A stretch of 64,000 bases of DNA, taken from the NCBI GenBank assembly GCA_963790875.1, contig CAWBQT010000008.1, forward strand, positions 682,001-746,000, read 5' to 3'. The translations under genes were made by a program, and so were the position numbers. Origin of the DNA: AP-15 sp963790875 (GTDB lineage: Bacteria > Pseudomonadota > Alphaproteobacteria > ATCC43930 > CGMCC-115725). The first letter of the stretch is position 1. Every line of letters begins with the position of its first letter. The notes beneath the pieces are model-generated. The model was not told the DNA's origin and made no database searches. It was given only the letters and a program-made list of their open reading frames with translations. Of this stretch, positions 46,840 to 55,617 are shown piece after piece.

Positions 46840-47440
46840 TCAGCGGTAGCTCGTAAACGAAGCGAGCGCCGACGGCTTCGCCGCGATCATCGTGGTGCGG
46901 CACCGAGGCCGGCGTCCGAGCGCGACGGGCAGCCGATGCCGTGCAGCCAGCATGTCGCCTCCTTGGCGTGAGGTCGCGGTGCAGCGAACGTATGCTCGCG
47001 CCCCGTCGCGGATCAGCGCGGCGCGCAGCTCGCGGCCCGCCTCGGGATCGCGCGCCCCTTCGCAGTCGACAAAGCCGGCCCGGCACAGAAAGTGGGGCGC
47101 GAATTCACTCTTCGGCGCGGCGAACAACGAACAGCATCGCGCCGGGGCCCGCTGCGTCGTCATCGGCAACAGCAGCCGGCCCCTCCGGCGCATCGCGGCG
47201 GGTGGGTGGCACCCGCGCTGGCGAAAATCACGTCCGCCGTACCAAAAGAAAGGCGGGACCCGTCGCCGGTGCAAACCGCGACCTGCGGCCAGGCGGCGAG
47301 TGCGGCGCTGGCCTTGTCGATGAGCATCCCGTCGATCTCGACGGCTGTGATCTGCCCGAGGGGCCGACAAGCTCGGCTGCGATCTCCGTGTAGTGTCCAA
47401 TATTCGGCGAGGTTCATCGGGTTCTTGATGCGCCAGGTCC
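46840..47440 (-). pseudogene. Broken protein-L-isoaspartate O-methyltransferase-like gene
   Basis: Recognisable PCMT-family blocks are split over minus-strand frames. Near 47395 'IGHYTEIAAELVGPSG' reads in one frame, 'QITAVEIDGMLIDKASAALAAWPQVAV' and 'GDGSRLSFGTADVIFASAGATHPP' in a second, then 'RRGRLLLPMTTQ' and 'HFLCRAGFVDCEGARDPEAGRELRAAL' in a third. The final 'EAVGARFVYELPL' is in yet another. Several indels make it non-functional. The 5' end is degraded near 47440 and there is no good start. Confidence 0.7.
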
Positions 47441-47481
47441 GACAAATTACTCGGCACGATGAAGCAGCAAGAGGCGTCGCC

Positions 47482-49191
47482 CTATTTCCCGGCGCCGTCG
47501 ACAAAGCCGTTTTCGCGGTCGCGGGCGACCGCCTTCGGCTCGCGCTCGGCGGGATCGCCCCAGCCGCCGCCACCGCCCAATTCGAGCAGCAGCACATCGC
47601 CCGGCCGCACCGCAAGGCCGGTTTCCTTGGTCGCGATCGGTCGCGGCGGGCGGCCGTCGGAAAAGAGCGTATAGCGATGCGGCAATCCGTCGGCGCCGCC
47701 GAGAATGCCGCAAGCGCCGTGCCGGATGCCGTCGCCGGCGGTGTTGGCGATGCATGGCTCGGCGGTCTCGACGACGATCTCGGCGATGCCGCCGGGGCCG
47801 CCGCGATATTTGCCGGCGCCGCCCGAATCCGGGCGGAATTCGTGGCGGCGAAAAAATAGCGGAAAGCGCACCTCGGTCACTTCGAGACTGCCGAACTTGA
47901 TGCCGCCCGCCGCCTGCCATTCGCCGGCCCCCGGCCAGCCGTCGCCGGCCGGCGAGGCGCCACCGCCGGGCCGCGCCTGAAAGAAGTGCCAGATGAACGG
48001 TTTGCCGCGCTCGCTGTTGCTCCCCGGGGCATTGGCGCCAGCAGCAGCGCGCGGGTCGAGCCCCTGGATCGCGACCCTGAAGCGCCGCCCCCAACCGGCC
48101 ATCGCGCGCTCCGGGCAGGCCGGCGCCAGTGCCTTGACGATCGCCTCGATAATCTCCTGGCCGCAATGATTGGTGGCCAGGGTCACCGGCATGCCGGGAT
48201 TGGCCCAGACGATCGTGCCCGGTTTGGCGGAGACCGTGATCGGGCGGAATGTACCGTCGTTTTTCGGCGTGTCGGGATCGATCAGATAGGACAGGGCGAC
48301 GACGACAGCCGAGCGCATGTTCGGGTAGGAGGAATTGACGAAGCTCGCAACCTCGGCGTGTGATTTCGAGAGATCGATCGAAAGATCGCTGCCGCGTTTT
48401 TCGACGATGGCGCGGATCGGAATGTCGGCATTGCCGCGGCCGTCGTCGTCGAGCAGCGCCTCGCCGTGATAGACTCCGTCGCGCCACTCGGCGATGACGG
48501 CGCGGGTGCGGCGCTCCGCGCTATCGAGCACCGCCTCGATCGCGGCATGCGTCACGGGCCAGCCGAACTCTATGGCCAATGCCAGGAGCCGCCGCTCGCC
48601 GACATGGGCCGAGCCGATCATCGCCGCGAGGTCGCCGCGGAAGTCGCGGCTGTGGCGGACATTGGTGGCGATCGTCTCCATGACGTCGCGGCGCAATTTG
48701 CCGGCGTCGTAGAGGCGGAGCGGCGGAATCCGGATGCCCTCCTGCCAGATGTCGGTCGCGGCGGCGTTGTAGGCGCCGTGCGTGGCACCGCCGATATCGC
48801 TCTGATGCGCCCGGTTGATCGACCAGAAGCGCGGCATCTCGCCTTCGAACACGGGTACGAAAACGGTCAGATCGGGCAGATGGTTGCCGCCGTGATAAGG
48901 ATCGTTCAGCAGAAAGACGTCGCCGGGCCGGATGTCGCCGTCGAAGAATTCGCTGACCGACTGTGCCGCATAGGGCAATGCCCCGACATGGATCGGCACA
49001 TGCTCGGCCTGGGCAATCAGCCTCCCGTCGAGGCCGCAGATCGCGGTCGAGAAGTCGCGGCTCGAATTGAGGATCTGCGAGTAGGAGGTGCGCAGCATCG
49101 CCTCGCCCATCTCCTCGACAATCGCCAGCAAGCGGTGCTGGATCACCGAGGCGGTGATCGGATCGACGCGGTTTCTCAAGTCTTGCACCAT
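47482..49191 (-). CDS. Hydantoinase B/oxoprolinase-family protein
   Basis: The B subunit (HyuB type, PF02538) of ATP-dependent hydantoinase/5-oxoprolinase, 569 residues. 'DPITASVIQHRLLAIVEEMGEAMLRTSYS' in pieces begins the family, then 'NDPYHGGNHLPD', 'FWSINRAHQSDIGG', 'GKYRGGPGGIAEI' and 'LELGGGGGWGDP'. A functional enzyme normally needs HyuA, but none is adjacent; upstream lies decayed DNA. ATG 49191 starts the family sequence; the frame is open to 49374. Products of D-glutamate cyclase are oxoprolines, but a link to that operon is only a guess. Confidence 0.9.
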   Translation of the reverse strand: MVQDLRNRVDPITASVIQHRLLAIVEEMGEAMLRTSYSQILNSSRDFSTAICGLDGRLIAQAEHVPIHVGALPYAAQSVSEFFDGDIRPGDVFLLNDPYHGGNHLPDLTVFVPVFEGEMPRFWSINRAHQSDIGGATHGAYNAAATDIWQEGIRIPPLRLYDAGKLRRDVMETIATNVRHSRDFRGDLAAMIGSAHVGERRLLALAIEFGWPVTHAAIEAVLDSAERRTRAVIAEWRDGVYHGEALLDDDGRGNADIPIRAIVEKRGSDLSIDLSKSHAEVASFVNSSYPNMRSAVVVALSYLIDPDTPKNDGTFRPITVSAKPGTIVWANPGMPVTLATNHCGQEIIEAIVKALAPACPERAMAGWGRRFRVAIQGLDPRAAAGANAPGSNSERGKPFIWHFFQARPGGGASPAGDGWPGAGEWQAAGGIKFGSLEVTEVRFPLFFRRHEFRPDSGGAGKYRGGPGGIAEIVVETAEPCIANTAGDGIRHGACGILGGADGLPHRYTLFSDGRPPRPIATKETGLAVRPGDVLLLELGGGGGWGDPAEREPKAVARDRENGFVDGAGK

Positions 49192-49554
49192 CGGTTGGCG
49201 GTCAGCATGCCCCGCAGAATAGCGATGCGAGATCGCGCTGCGCCATGTTATCGGCTGACGCATTCGCGATCGAGCCAGCTCACTTGGATAAGTCGCGCCG
49301 CCGCGCTCAACTCGCTTCGGCTCGAGATTCGCGTTGTTGTGCGTCCATTGGGTGCGGCGGTAGCAAGCAAACACCAGCCGAGATGTTTACCGAACACGCG
49401 CGGTCGATGGACGAAACAGCTGTGGCTCGTCGAAGCCGATCTCTGCACGTCTCGATGATCGATGACGTCTATGAAGGCGTGCGGGCGGGACAAGCCGGCG
49501 CGTGGAGTTGTTCGCCGGCGACCATTGCCAAAGGGCCGAAGTCGTCCCACCGGT
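49192..49554. other. Decayed intergenic DNA upstream of hyuB
   Basis: About 360 bases with no supported gene. Where HyuA might be expected there is nothing recognisable. The short open frames on both strands are unrelated to any family I know. It leads into the TonB fragment at 49555. Confidence 0.45.
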
Positions 49555-49650
49555 AAGGGAAGCGGCTGACTGCCGGGATCGACATCGGCAGCAGATTGAG
49601 GTGCTTGCGCGTGATATAGACGAGGCAGGTGAGATATTCGTCGCCGGTCC
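49555..49650 (-). pseudogene. Duplicated fragment of the tonB-like gene
   Basis: On the minus strand it reads 'DEYLTCLVYITRKHLNLLPMS' followed by 'RFPYRWDD', matching two parts of the intact TonB-like protein ('DEYLAYLVYLTRKHLNLLPMS' and 'RFPPLPQW'). At DNA level 49578-49644 matches 50775-50841 at 63 of 67 bases, and 49555-49580 resembles 50629-50654, so about 120 bases between them are deleted. A non-functional partial copy. Confidence 0.8.
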
Positions 49651-49845
49651 CGATGATGTTCCCGAGTGCGTCGCGGCCGATCGTGAAAAATGCGTCCGCT
49701 CATCTTATCGCTTCCTTGCCGTCCGCCGCCGGCAGGGAAACGCGAAGCTTGGAACTGTGCGGAACAACGAGCAATCGGATCTCGTCCGCGCTACAGTCCC
49801 GGCGCGGTCGAAGATGGTCCCGAACTCGAAAAGGAGTGCCGCAGA

Positions 49846-50004
49846 ATGCCGTACCGGCCCAATTACCGGCTCGGGCGCGCCGAACGCGACCGGGTCAAAA
49901 AGGCGAAGCAGGAAGAGAAGCTCAAGCAGCGAGAGGAACGCAACGCGGCGCGCAAGGCGGCAAGCCGCGACGACGACCCGCCCGATGCAGGGGAGGAATG
50001 CTGA
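49846..50004 (+). CDS. Small basic/acidic conserved protein
   Basis: A 52-residue, very charged protein: 'MPYRPNYRLGRAERDRVKKAKQ' (in two pieces), then 'EEKLKQREERNAARKAA' and an acidic tail. Likely a single helix. Similar small proteins, often annotated as hypothetical, are common in alphaproteobacteria. AAAAGGAG precedes the ATG by about 8 bases. It lies between two pseudogenes and looks intact. Function unknown. Confidence 0.6.
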   Translation: MPYRPNYRLGRAERDRVKKAKQEEKLKQREERNAARKAASRDDDPPDAGEEC

Positions 50005-50007
50005 GCG

Positions 50008-50470
50008 CTACCAGGTCGCGAACATCGCGACGACGGCGGCCGCCATCACTGCGGTCGACAGCCAGCCCATCAGCCACGGCAGGCGCGGCACGCTTCTGCC
50101 GTGCCATCACCATGATGACCGCCATCAACGGCACCGCGACGATGGCGCCGAGATCGGCGCCGAGATTGATAATGTTGGCGGCGAGGAGCAGGGCCACCAT
50201 CCCCAATAGCAGCGCCGCGGGTAATGAGCGCGGATATTGCCCGCGATGCCTTCGCCGGTGACCCGCCCGATGCGCGCGCTCACCTCCTGGATCGCCGCCA
50301 TCAGCGGACAGGTGAACAGCATGACCCATTCCATGCCATGGCCGAACTGGGCGCCGACCTGCGAATAGGTCGCGATGCCGCTCTCGGATCGTCGTCCGGA
50401 GCGCTGGTGATCAGACCGGGCCCCAGAAAGGCCAGCCAGCCATGCGGGCGCGGTCGGCGCGGCCTCCAGT
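50008..50470 (-). pseudogene. NRAMP-family metal transporter with large internal deletion
   Basis: The start is NRAMP-like ('GWLAFLGPGLITSAPDDD' with the DPG-like motif region), then after a frameshift 'GMEWVMLFTCPLMAAIQEVSARIGRVTGEGIAGNIRAHYPR' in pieces, then after another 'LGMVALLLAANIINLGADLGAIV'. It jumps directly to the family C-terminus 'VPLMAVIMVMA', and a last frameshift leads to 'WLMGWLSTAVMAAAVVAMFATW' and the stop at 50008. So the first helices are joined to the last ones, with the middle missing and at least three frame changes. Confidence 0.78.
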
Positions 50471-50548
50471 GGTGGGCAACGCGTCCAGCCAGTGGCAAAT
50501 GCCGCGGATGGCGGTGCGGTCGGCGGCGGCGGCCGATTGGTGCGTCTC

Positions 50549-51571
50549 TCAATCCTCCATGGCCTCCGGGAATCTCAGCATGAATTCGAGCTCCATGCTG
50601 GGGCCCTGGAACCATTGCGGCAAGGGCGGGAAGCGGCCGACTGCGCGGATCATCGCCTCGACCCGCTGGTCGATGTCGGGATAGCCGGAACTCGATCCGA
50701 TATCGACGCTTGCCAGGGTCCCGTCGTCGCGCACCAGGATGTTGATCACTGTCTGGCCGCGGCGCCCGCCGACCATCGACATCGGCAGCAGATTGAGGTG
50801 CTTGCGCGTGAGATAGACGAGGTAAGCGAGATATTCGTCGCGAGTCGCGGCGGGGCCCGGAAAGCGTGCCGGCCGCGGCGCCATGTGAATTCTCGCCTCG
50901 GCCCGGCGCAGCAGCGGTTCGTGGATCGACGGCTTCGTCTTGGGGAGCGGCGGCTCGCGGGCGAGCTTTTCGTTCGGCAGGCCGGTAGCGCCCGGCACCG
51001 GCGGCGGCGGGATGACCGCCGCGGTCTTTTGCACAGGCTCGGGCGGCGGTGCTTTCGCCGCTTCCGGCGTCTTGCTCGGGGCCGATGCCTCGCTCTTGGC
51101 CTCGTCATGTCCTGGCGTTTTGGTCTCGCCGATATCCTCCGAAGCGATGCGGCCGGGCGGCGGCCGCACCTCGGGCTTTGGCGGCGGCGGCTTTGGTGGA
51201 GCCGGCTTTGGCGGCGGCGGTGGGGGTGGCGGCGGCTGAAATACGAGCTGCACCGGGATCGGCGGGGCCTCGGCGGGCGGCCGCGTCGGCCATTCGATGA
51301 GCAGCAGCAACGGCATGAGGTGCAGGATCAGCGAGCCGATCGAACCGAACCACCGCCGCTGCTGCCGCGATCCGACCGGCCGCTCGCGCTCCGGCAGCGG
51401 CGCCGCCGGAATTGCCGTCGCCGGGGCCGGTTCGCGGCGGCCGGCGACGGGTTCGGTTGCGATCGACGGGGCGGCGGGCGACAGACGGGGCGCCGATGCC
51501 TGGTCCTGCATGAAAAGAGGTTCGTTGCGAGCCTCGTCGAAGGGGGCGCCGCCGTGAAACACCGGCCGCAA
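50549..51571 (-). CDS. TonB-like energy-transducing protein
   Basis: A 340-residue TonB-type protein. One transmembrane segment ('SLILHLMPLLLLIEW', about residues 79-95) is followed by a Pro-rich periplasmic spacer ('PPPPPPPPPKPAPPKPPPPKPE' in pieces) and a TonB C-terminal domain ('HLNLLPMSMVGGRRGQTVINILVRDDG' in pieces, 'SSSGYPDIDQRVEAMIRAV'). It would pass proton-motive energy to outer-membrane receptors. It begins with TTG right after the ligA stop (AGGA at a good distance); an ATG at 51511 is also possible. No exbB/exbD or receptor gene is close. Confidence 0.84.
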   Translation of the reverse strand: MRPVFHGGAPFDEARNEPLFMQDQASAPRLSPAAPSIATEPVAGRREPAPATAIPAAPLPERERPVGSRQQRRWFGSIGSLILHLMPLLLLIEWPTRPPAEAPPIPVQLVFQPPPPPPPPPKPAPPKPPPPKPEVRPPPGRIASEDIGETKTPGHDEAKSEASAPSKTPEAAKAPPPEPVQKTAAVIPPPPVPGATGLPNEKLAREPPLPKTKPSIHEPLLRRAEARIHMAPRPARFPGPAATRDEYLAYLVYLTRKHLNLLPMSMVGGRRGQTVINILVRDDGTLASVDIGSSSGYPDIDQRVEAMIRAVGRFPPLPQWFQGPSMELEFMLRFPEAMED

Positions 51572-53698
51572 TCATCCTGCGGCGGCGGCTTCGTCGACGA
51601 GGGCGAGCCAGGCGGCCTCGTCGAGGACGGCGACGCCGAGTGCCGCCGCCTTGGTCGCCTTCGAGCCGGGATCGGCGCCGGCGACGACATAGTCGGTCTT
51701 GGCCGAAACCGAACTCGTGACGTTGGCCCCCAATGCCTCGGCACGCGCCTTGGCCTCGGACCGGCTCATGCTGTCGAGCGAGCCGGTGAAGACGATCGTC
51801 TTACCGGCGAGCGGCGAGGCGGCGCCGGCGCGCGTCGCCCGCGCCGGGGCTTCGTAATCGAGGGCCTCGATCTCGCCCGCCAGATCGTCGAGCACGGCCC
51901 GGTTATGCGGCTCGGCGAAGAAGCCGATGATGTCGGCGGCCATGTCGGCGCCGATGCCGTGCACCTCGAGGAGCCCGGCCCGTGCCTCGCTATCCGGCTC
52001 CTGCGCCGCCTCCATCTCGGCGCGCCAGCGCGCCAGCGACCGGTAATGCCGGGCGAGGAGCCGCGCCGTCGCCTGGCCGACCTGCGGGATACCGAGCGCA
52101 TTGATGAAGCGGTCGAGCGCGATCCGGCGGCGCTCGTCGATCGCCGCGACGAGCTTCCTGGCGCTTATCTCGCCCCAGCCTTCGCGCTTGGCGATGACCG
52201 CCGGATCGAGCCGGAAAATGTCGCCCGGCCGGCGGATCAGCCCGTCTTCCCAGAACGCCTGGATATGCTTGGCCCCGAGCCCCTCGATGTCGAAACCGTC
52301 GCGCGCGACGAAGTGCTTCAATCGTTCAACCGCCTGCGCCGCGCAGATCAGCCCGCCGGTGCAGCGGCGCGCCACCATGCCGGGCTCGCGCACGGCAAGA
52401 CTGCCGCAGACCGGGCAGTGATCGGGGAAGTGGTAGGGCTGCGCGTCGGGCGGGCGGCGCTCGGCGACGACCCCGACGATTTGCGGGATCACGTCGCCGG
52501 CGCGCTGTACGATGACCGTGTCACCGACACGGACGTCCTTGCGCGCGATTTCGTCCTCGTTGTGCAAGGTGGCGCGTTGTACGACGACGCCGCCGACGGT
52601 GATCGGCTCCAGGGCCGCGACCGGGGTCAAGGCGCCCTGCCGGCCGACCGAGATCAGGATGTCGCGCAACACGGTTTGCGCCTGCTGCGCCGGGAATTTA
52701 TGGGCGAGCGCCCAGCGCGGCGCGCGGCTGACCATGCCAAGCCGCTCCTGCAGCGCGAGGTCGTTGACCTTGTAGACGACGCCGTCGATATCGTAGGGCA
52801 GCGCCGCGCGATCGGCCGCGATGTCACGGTAGTAGGCAAGCACCGCGTCGACGCCGCGGCAGAGCCGCGAGCGCCCGTTGACCGCAAAGCCCCAGTCGCC
52901 GAGCCGTGCGAGCGCCATGGCATGCGTATCGGCAAAGGCCGCACTCGTCTCGCCCCAGGCATAGGCGAAGAATCTGAGCGGCCGGCGCGCCGTGATCGCT
53001 GGATCGAGTTGGCGCAGCGAGCCGGCAGCGGCATTGCGCGGATTGGCGAAAACCGGCTCGCCGGCCGCCGCCCGCTCTTCGTTGAGCGCGAAAAAGCCGG
53101 TTCGCTCCATATAGATTTCGCCGCGGATCTCGATCGCTTCCGGCCAGCCGGCGCCGGCGAGCCGGCCGGGCACGCTCGGCAGCGTGCGGATGTTGGCGGT
53201 CACATCCTCGCCGGTGACGCCGTCGCCGCGCGTCGCGGCCTGCGCGAGGCGCCCCCTTTCATAGCGCAAGCCGAGCGATAGGCCGTCGATCTTCGGCTCG
53301 GCCATCACTTCGATCTGGTCCTCGGCGACCCGTTCGCGGTCCGCCGGCCGGCTGAAGAAATTGCGGATGCCGGCGAAGAAAGCGCGGACGTCGGCTTCCT
53401 CGAAGGCGTTCTCGAGCGACAGCATCGGCCGCGAATGGATGACCTTGGCAAAGCCGACAGCGGGTGCCGCACCGACCCGCCGCGACGGGCTGTCCGGCCG
53501 AGCGAGGGCCGGAAAGCGGGTCTCGATCGCGGCGTTGCGCCGGCGCAGCGCGTCGTATTCGGCGTCGGAGATCTCCGGCGCGTCTTTCGCGTAATACAGC
53601 TGGTCGTGGTGCAGGATTTCGCCGGCTAGCCGGGCGAGTTCCACCCGTGCCTCTGCTTCCGACAGCGCTTCGATCGGCCGGCCGGCAAGATCGCTCAC
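51572..53698 (-). CDS. ligA: NAD-dependent DNA ligase
   Basis: LigA seals nicks using NAD+. The 708-residue protein has the NTase domain with 'EPKIDGLSL' (KxDG; adenylated Lys), the OB fold, a four-Cys zinc finger ('CPVCG' ... 'RCTGGLICAAQ'), HhH repeats, and a C-terminal BRCT domain ('GKTIVFTGSLDSMSRSEAKARAE' in pieces). The GTG start at 53698 shares its bases with the recN stop (GTGA), with GGGGGG ahead. Upstream in-frame sequence belongs to recN. Confidence 0.97.
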   Translation of the reverse strand: MSDLAGRPIEALSEAEARVELARLAGEILHHDQLYYAKDAPEISDAEYDALRRRNAAIETRFPALARPDSPSRRVGAAPAVGFAKVIHSRPMLSLENAFEEADVRAFFAGIRNFFSRPADRERVAEDQIEVMAEPKIDGLSLGLRYERGRLAQAATRGDGVTGEDVTANIRTLPSVPGRLAGAGWPEAIEIRGEIYMERTGFFALNEERAAAGEPVFANPRNAAAGSLRQLDPAITARRPLRFFAYAWGETSAAFADTHAMALARLGDWGFAVNGRSRLCRGVDAVLAYYRDIAADRAALPYDIDGVVYKVNDLALQERLGMVSRAPRWALAHKFPAQQAQTVLRDILISVGRQGALTPVAALEPITVGGVVVQRATLHNEDEIARKDVRVGDTVIVQRAGDVIPQIVGVVAERRPPDAQPYHFPDHCPVCGSLAVREPGMVARRCTGGLICAAQAVERLKHFVARDGFDIEGLGAKHIQAFWEDGLIRRPGDIFRLDPAVIAKREGWGEISARKLVAAIDERRRIALDRFINALGIPQVGQATARLLARHYRSLARWRAEMEAAQEPDSEARAGLLEVHGIGADMAADIIGFFAEPHNRAVLDDLAGEIEALDYEAPARATRAGAASPLAGKTIVFTGSLDSMSRSEAKARAEALGANVTSSVSAKTDYVVAGADPGSKATKAAALGVAVLDEAAWLALVDEAAAAG

Positions 53699-55368
53699 GC
53701 GCGCCCCCCGGCGATCAAGCTTGCCGCGGCCGCCCGTGCTTCGGCGGTAACGGTTCGGCCGGACAGCATGCGGGCGATCTCCTCCTGTCGCCGGTCGTGA
53801 TCGAGTTCCTCGACGCGGGTCACGGTCTGCCGCTCGGACAGCAGCTTGGCGACGCGCCAATGCCAGGCGCCGCGCGCCGCGACCTGCGGCGAATGGGTCA
53901 CGACGAGCACCTGCAGGCGGCTGCCAAGGCGCTGCAGCCTGTCGCCGACCGCCGCCGCGACAGCGCCGCCGATGCCGCTGTCTACCTCGTCGAAGATCAG
54001 GGTCGGCGCCGGCGAGCCGCCGGCGAGAACGAGCCGCAAGGCCAGCATGAAGCGCGACAACTCGCCGCCCGAAGCGATGCGGGCGAGCGGTCCGAACGGC
54101 GATCCTGGGTTGATCGCGACCTCGAAATGCACCCGCTCGCAGCCATGCTCGCCCCAGTCAGCCTCGGCGAGCCGGCTCAGCACGGTGCGAAACCGCGCCT
54201 GGTCGAGCCGCAGCGGCTCGAGTTCGGCGGCGATCGCGGCATCGAGACCCCGCGCAGCAGCGGCTCGGGCCTGCGATGTCGCCGCCGCCGCGGCGACGAA
54301 ACCGGCGCGGGCCGCGGCGCTGTCGCGGGCCAGCGACTTGACCGCGTGGGCACCCGAATCGATCGCACCGAGCCGGGTCGCGAGATCCTTGCGACACGCC
54401 GGCAGGTCGGCGACCGCCACGCGATGCTTGCGAGCGAGGGCGCGCAAGGTGAGGAGCCGCTCTTCGACGGCGTCGAGCGCGCGCGGATCGAGTTCGAGGC
54501 GGCGGGCCGCGATTTCGAGGGCGGCGAGGGCTTCCTCGGTTTCCACCGCGGCGCGTTCGACCGCCGCGACCGGCGAATCGAAGAGGCCCAAGGCCCGCTC
54601 GCGGGTCCGCTGCAGCCGCCGCGCGGCGCGCGCCAGCGCCGCCCGGGCGCCGGCCTCGCCGTCGATCTCGCCGATTGCTTCGGCGAGCGTCTCGGCCAAG
54701 CGTTCGGAGTTCTGCAGGAGGGCGCGGCGGGAGGCAAGCCGCTCCTCCTCGTCGGGCGCCGGGCACAGCGCGTCGAGCTCGGCGAGCTGGTGGCGCCACA
54801 GCTCCTCTTCGCCGCGGCTCGCGGCGAGCCGCTCTGCCGCCGCCGCCGCGCGGCGTTCGGCCGAGTGCCATTCATCCCAGGCATGCGCGAGCACGCCGGG
54901 ATCGAGCGCATAGCCGGCATAGGAATCGAGCAGCAGGCGGTGTGTCGCGGGATCGAGCAGGCCACGGCTCTCGAACTGGCCTTGAATCTCGACGAGGCTG
55001 TCGCCGAGCCGGCGCAAGAGGCCGATACTCGCGGGCGCGTCGTTGACGAAGGCGCGGCTTTTGCCGTCGGCGCGCACGATTCGGCGGAGCACGATCGCTT
55101 CGCTGTCGGCCGCGAGCCCGGCTTCGGCGAGGATCTCATAGGCCGGGTGATCGGGCCCGACGGCGAACTCAGCGGTGACCGCGGCCTCGGCGGCGCCGTC
55201 GCGCACGAGCCCGGACTCGGCTCGCTGACCGAGCGCCAGCCCGAGTGCGTCCAAGAGGATCGATTTCCCGGCGCCGGTCTCGCCGGTTAGCACGCACAGC
55301 CCCGGGCGAAAGGCGAGGTCTAGGCGGTCGATCAGGACGACATCGCGAATGGCGAGCCCGAGCAGCAT
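53695..55368 (-). CDS. recN: DNA repair protein RecN
   Basis: RecN is an SMC-like ATPase in double-strand break repair. 557 residues: Walker A 'LTGETGAGKSILLDAL' near residue 28, a long coiled-coil, signature 'SGGELSRFMLALRL' and Walker B 'TLIFDEVDSGIGG'. The Ala/Arg/Glu-rich centre is normal. It overlaps ligA by 4 bases. The 250 bases between its start and the next gene likely hold its promoter; no LexA box was recognised by eye. Confidence 0.95.
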   Translation of the reverse strand: MLLGLAIRDVVLIDRLDLAFRPGLCVLTGETGAGKSILLDALGLALGQRAESGLVRDGAAEAAVTAEFAVGPDHPAYEILAEAGLAADSEAIVLRRIVRADGKSRAFVNDAPASIGLLRRLGDSLVEIQGQFESRGLLDPATHRLLLDSYAGYALDPGVLAHAWDEWHSAERRAAAAAERLAASRGEEELWRHQLAELDALCPAPDEEERLASRRALLQNSERLAETLAEAIGEIDGEAGARAALARAARRLQRTRERALGLFDSPVAAVERAAVETEEALAALEIAARRLELDPRALDAVEERLLTLRALARKHRVAVADLPACRKDLATRLGAIDSGAHAVKSLARDSAAARAGFVAAAAATSQARAAAARGLDAAIAAELEPLRLDQARFRTVLSRLAEADWGEHGCERVHFEVAINPGSPFGPLARIASGGELSRFMLALRLVLAGGSPAPTLIFDEVDSGIGGAVAAAVGDRLQRLGSRLQVLVVTHSPQVAARGAWHWRVAKLLSERQTVTRVEELDHDRRQEEIARMLSGRTVTAEARAAAASLIAGGRA

Positions 55369-55617
55369 CCCGTGAATGATATAATACCCGCCTGCCGCAA
55401 GACAGCGATCAACCGGACCTTGTCATCCAGCGTTCGTCTCCGATGCGCTACCGCCATATATTGGCGGGCCGTAAGAGATCCGTATTCATGATCCTGGTCA
55501 GACAATAGGATTCACCGTTCGTCCGCCGGGTGGCGCTGTCAGTGTGCATTCTGGGCTTTCCCACGAGCACGACACTCGCTCCGAGTTCGCGGATTTCGCC
55601 GAGCGGCTCAACCCACC

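Noticed and set aside
50492..53281. A 929-codon open frame on the plus strand
   Set aside because: It lies antisense to the tonB-like gene and ligA, both clearly real. Its translation is Arg/Asp/Gly-rich with no family pattern; a by-product of high GC codon use.
53464..55290. A 608-codon plus-strand open frame
   Set aside because: Antisense to ligA and recN; no protein-like motifs. Shadow of GC-rich coding.
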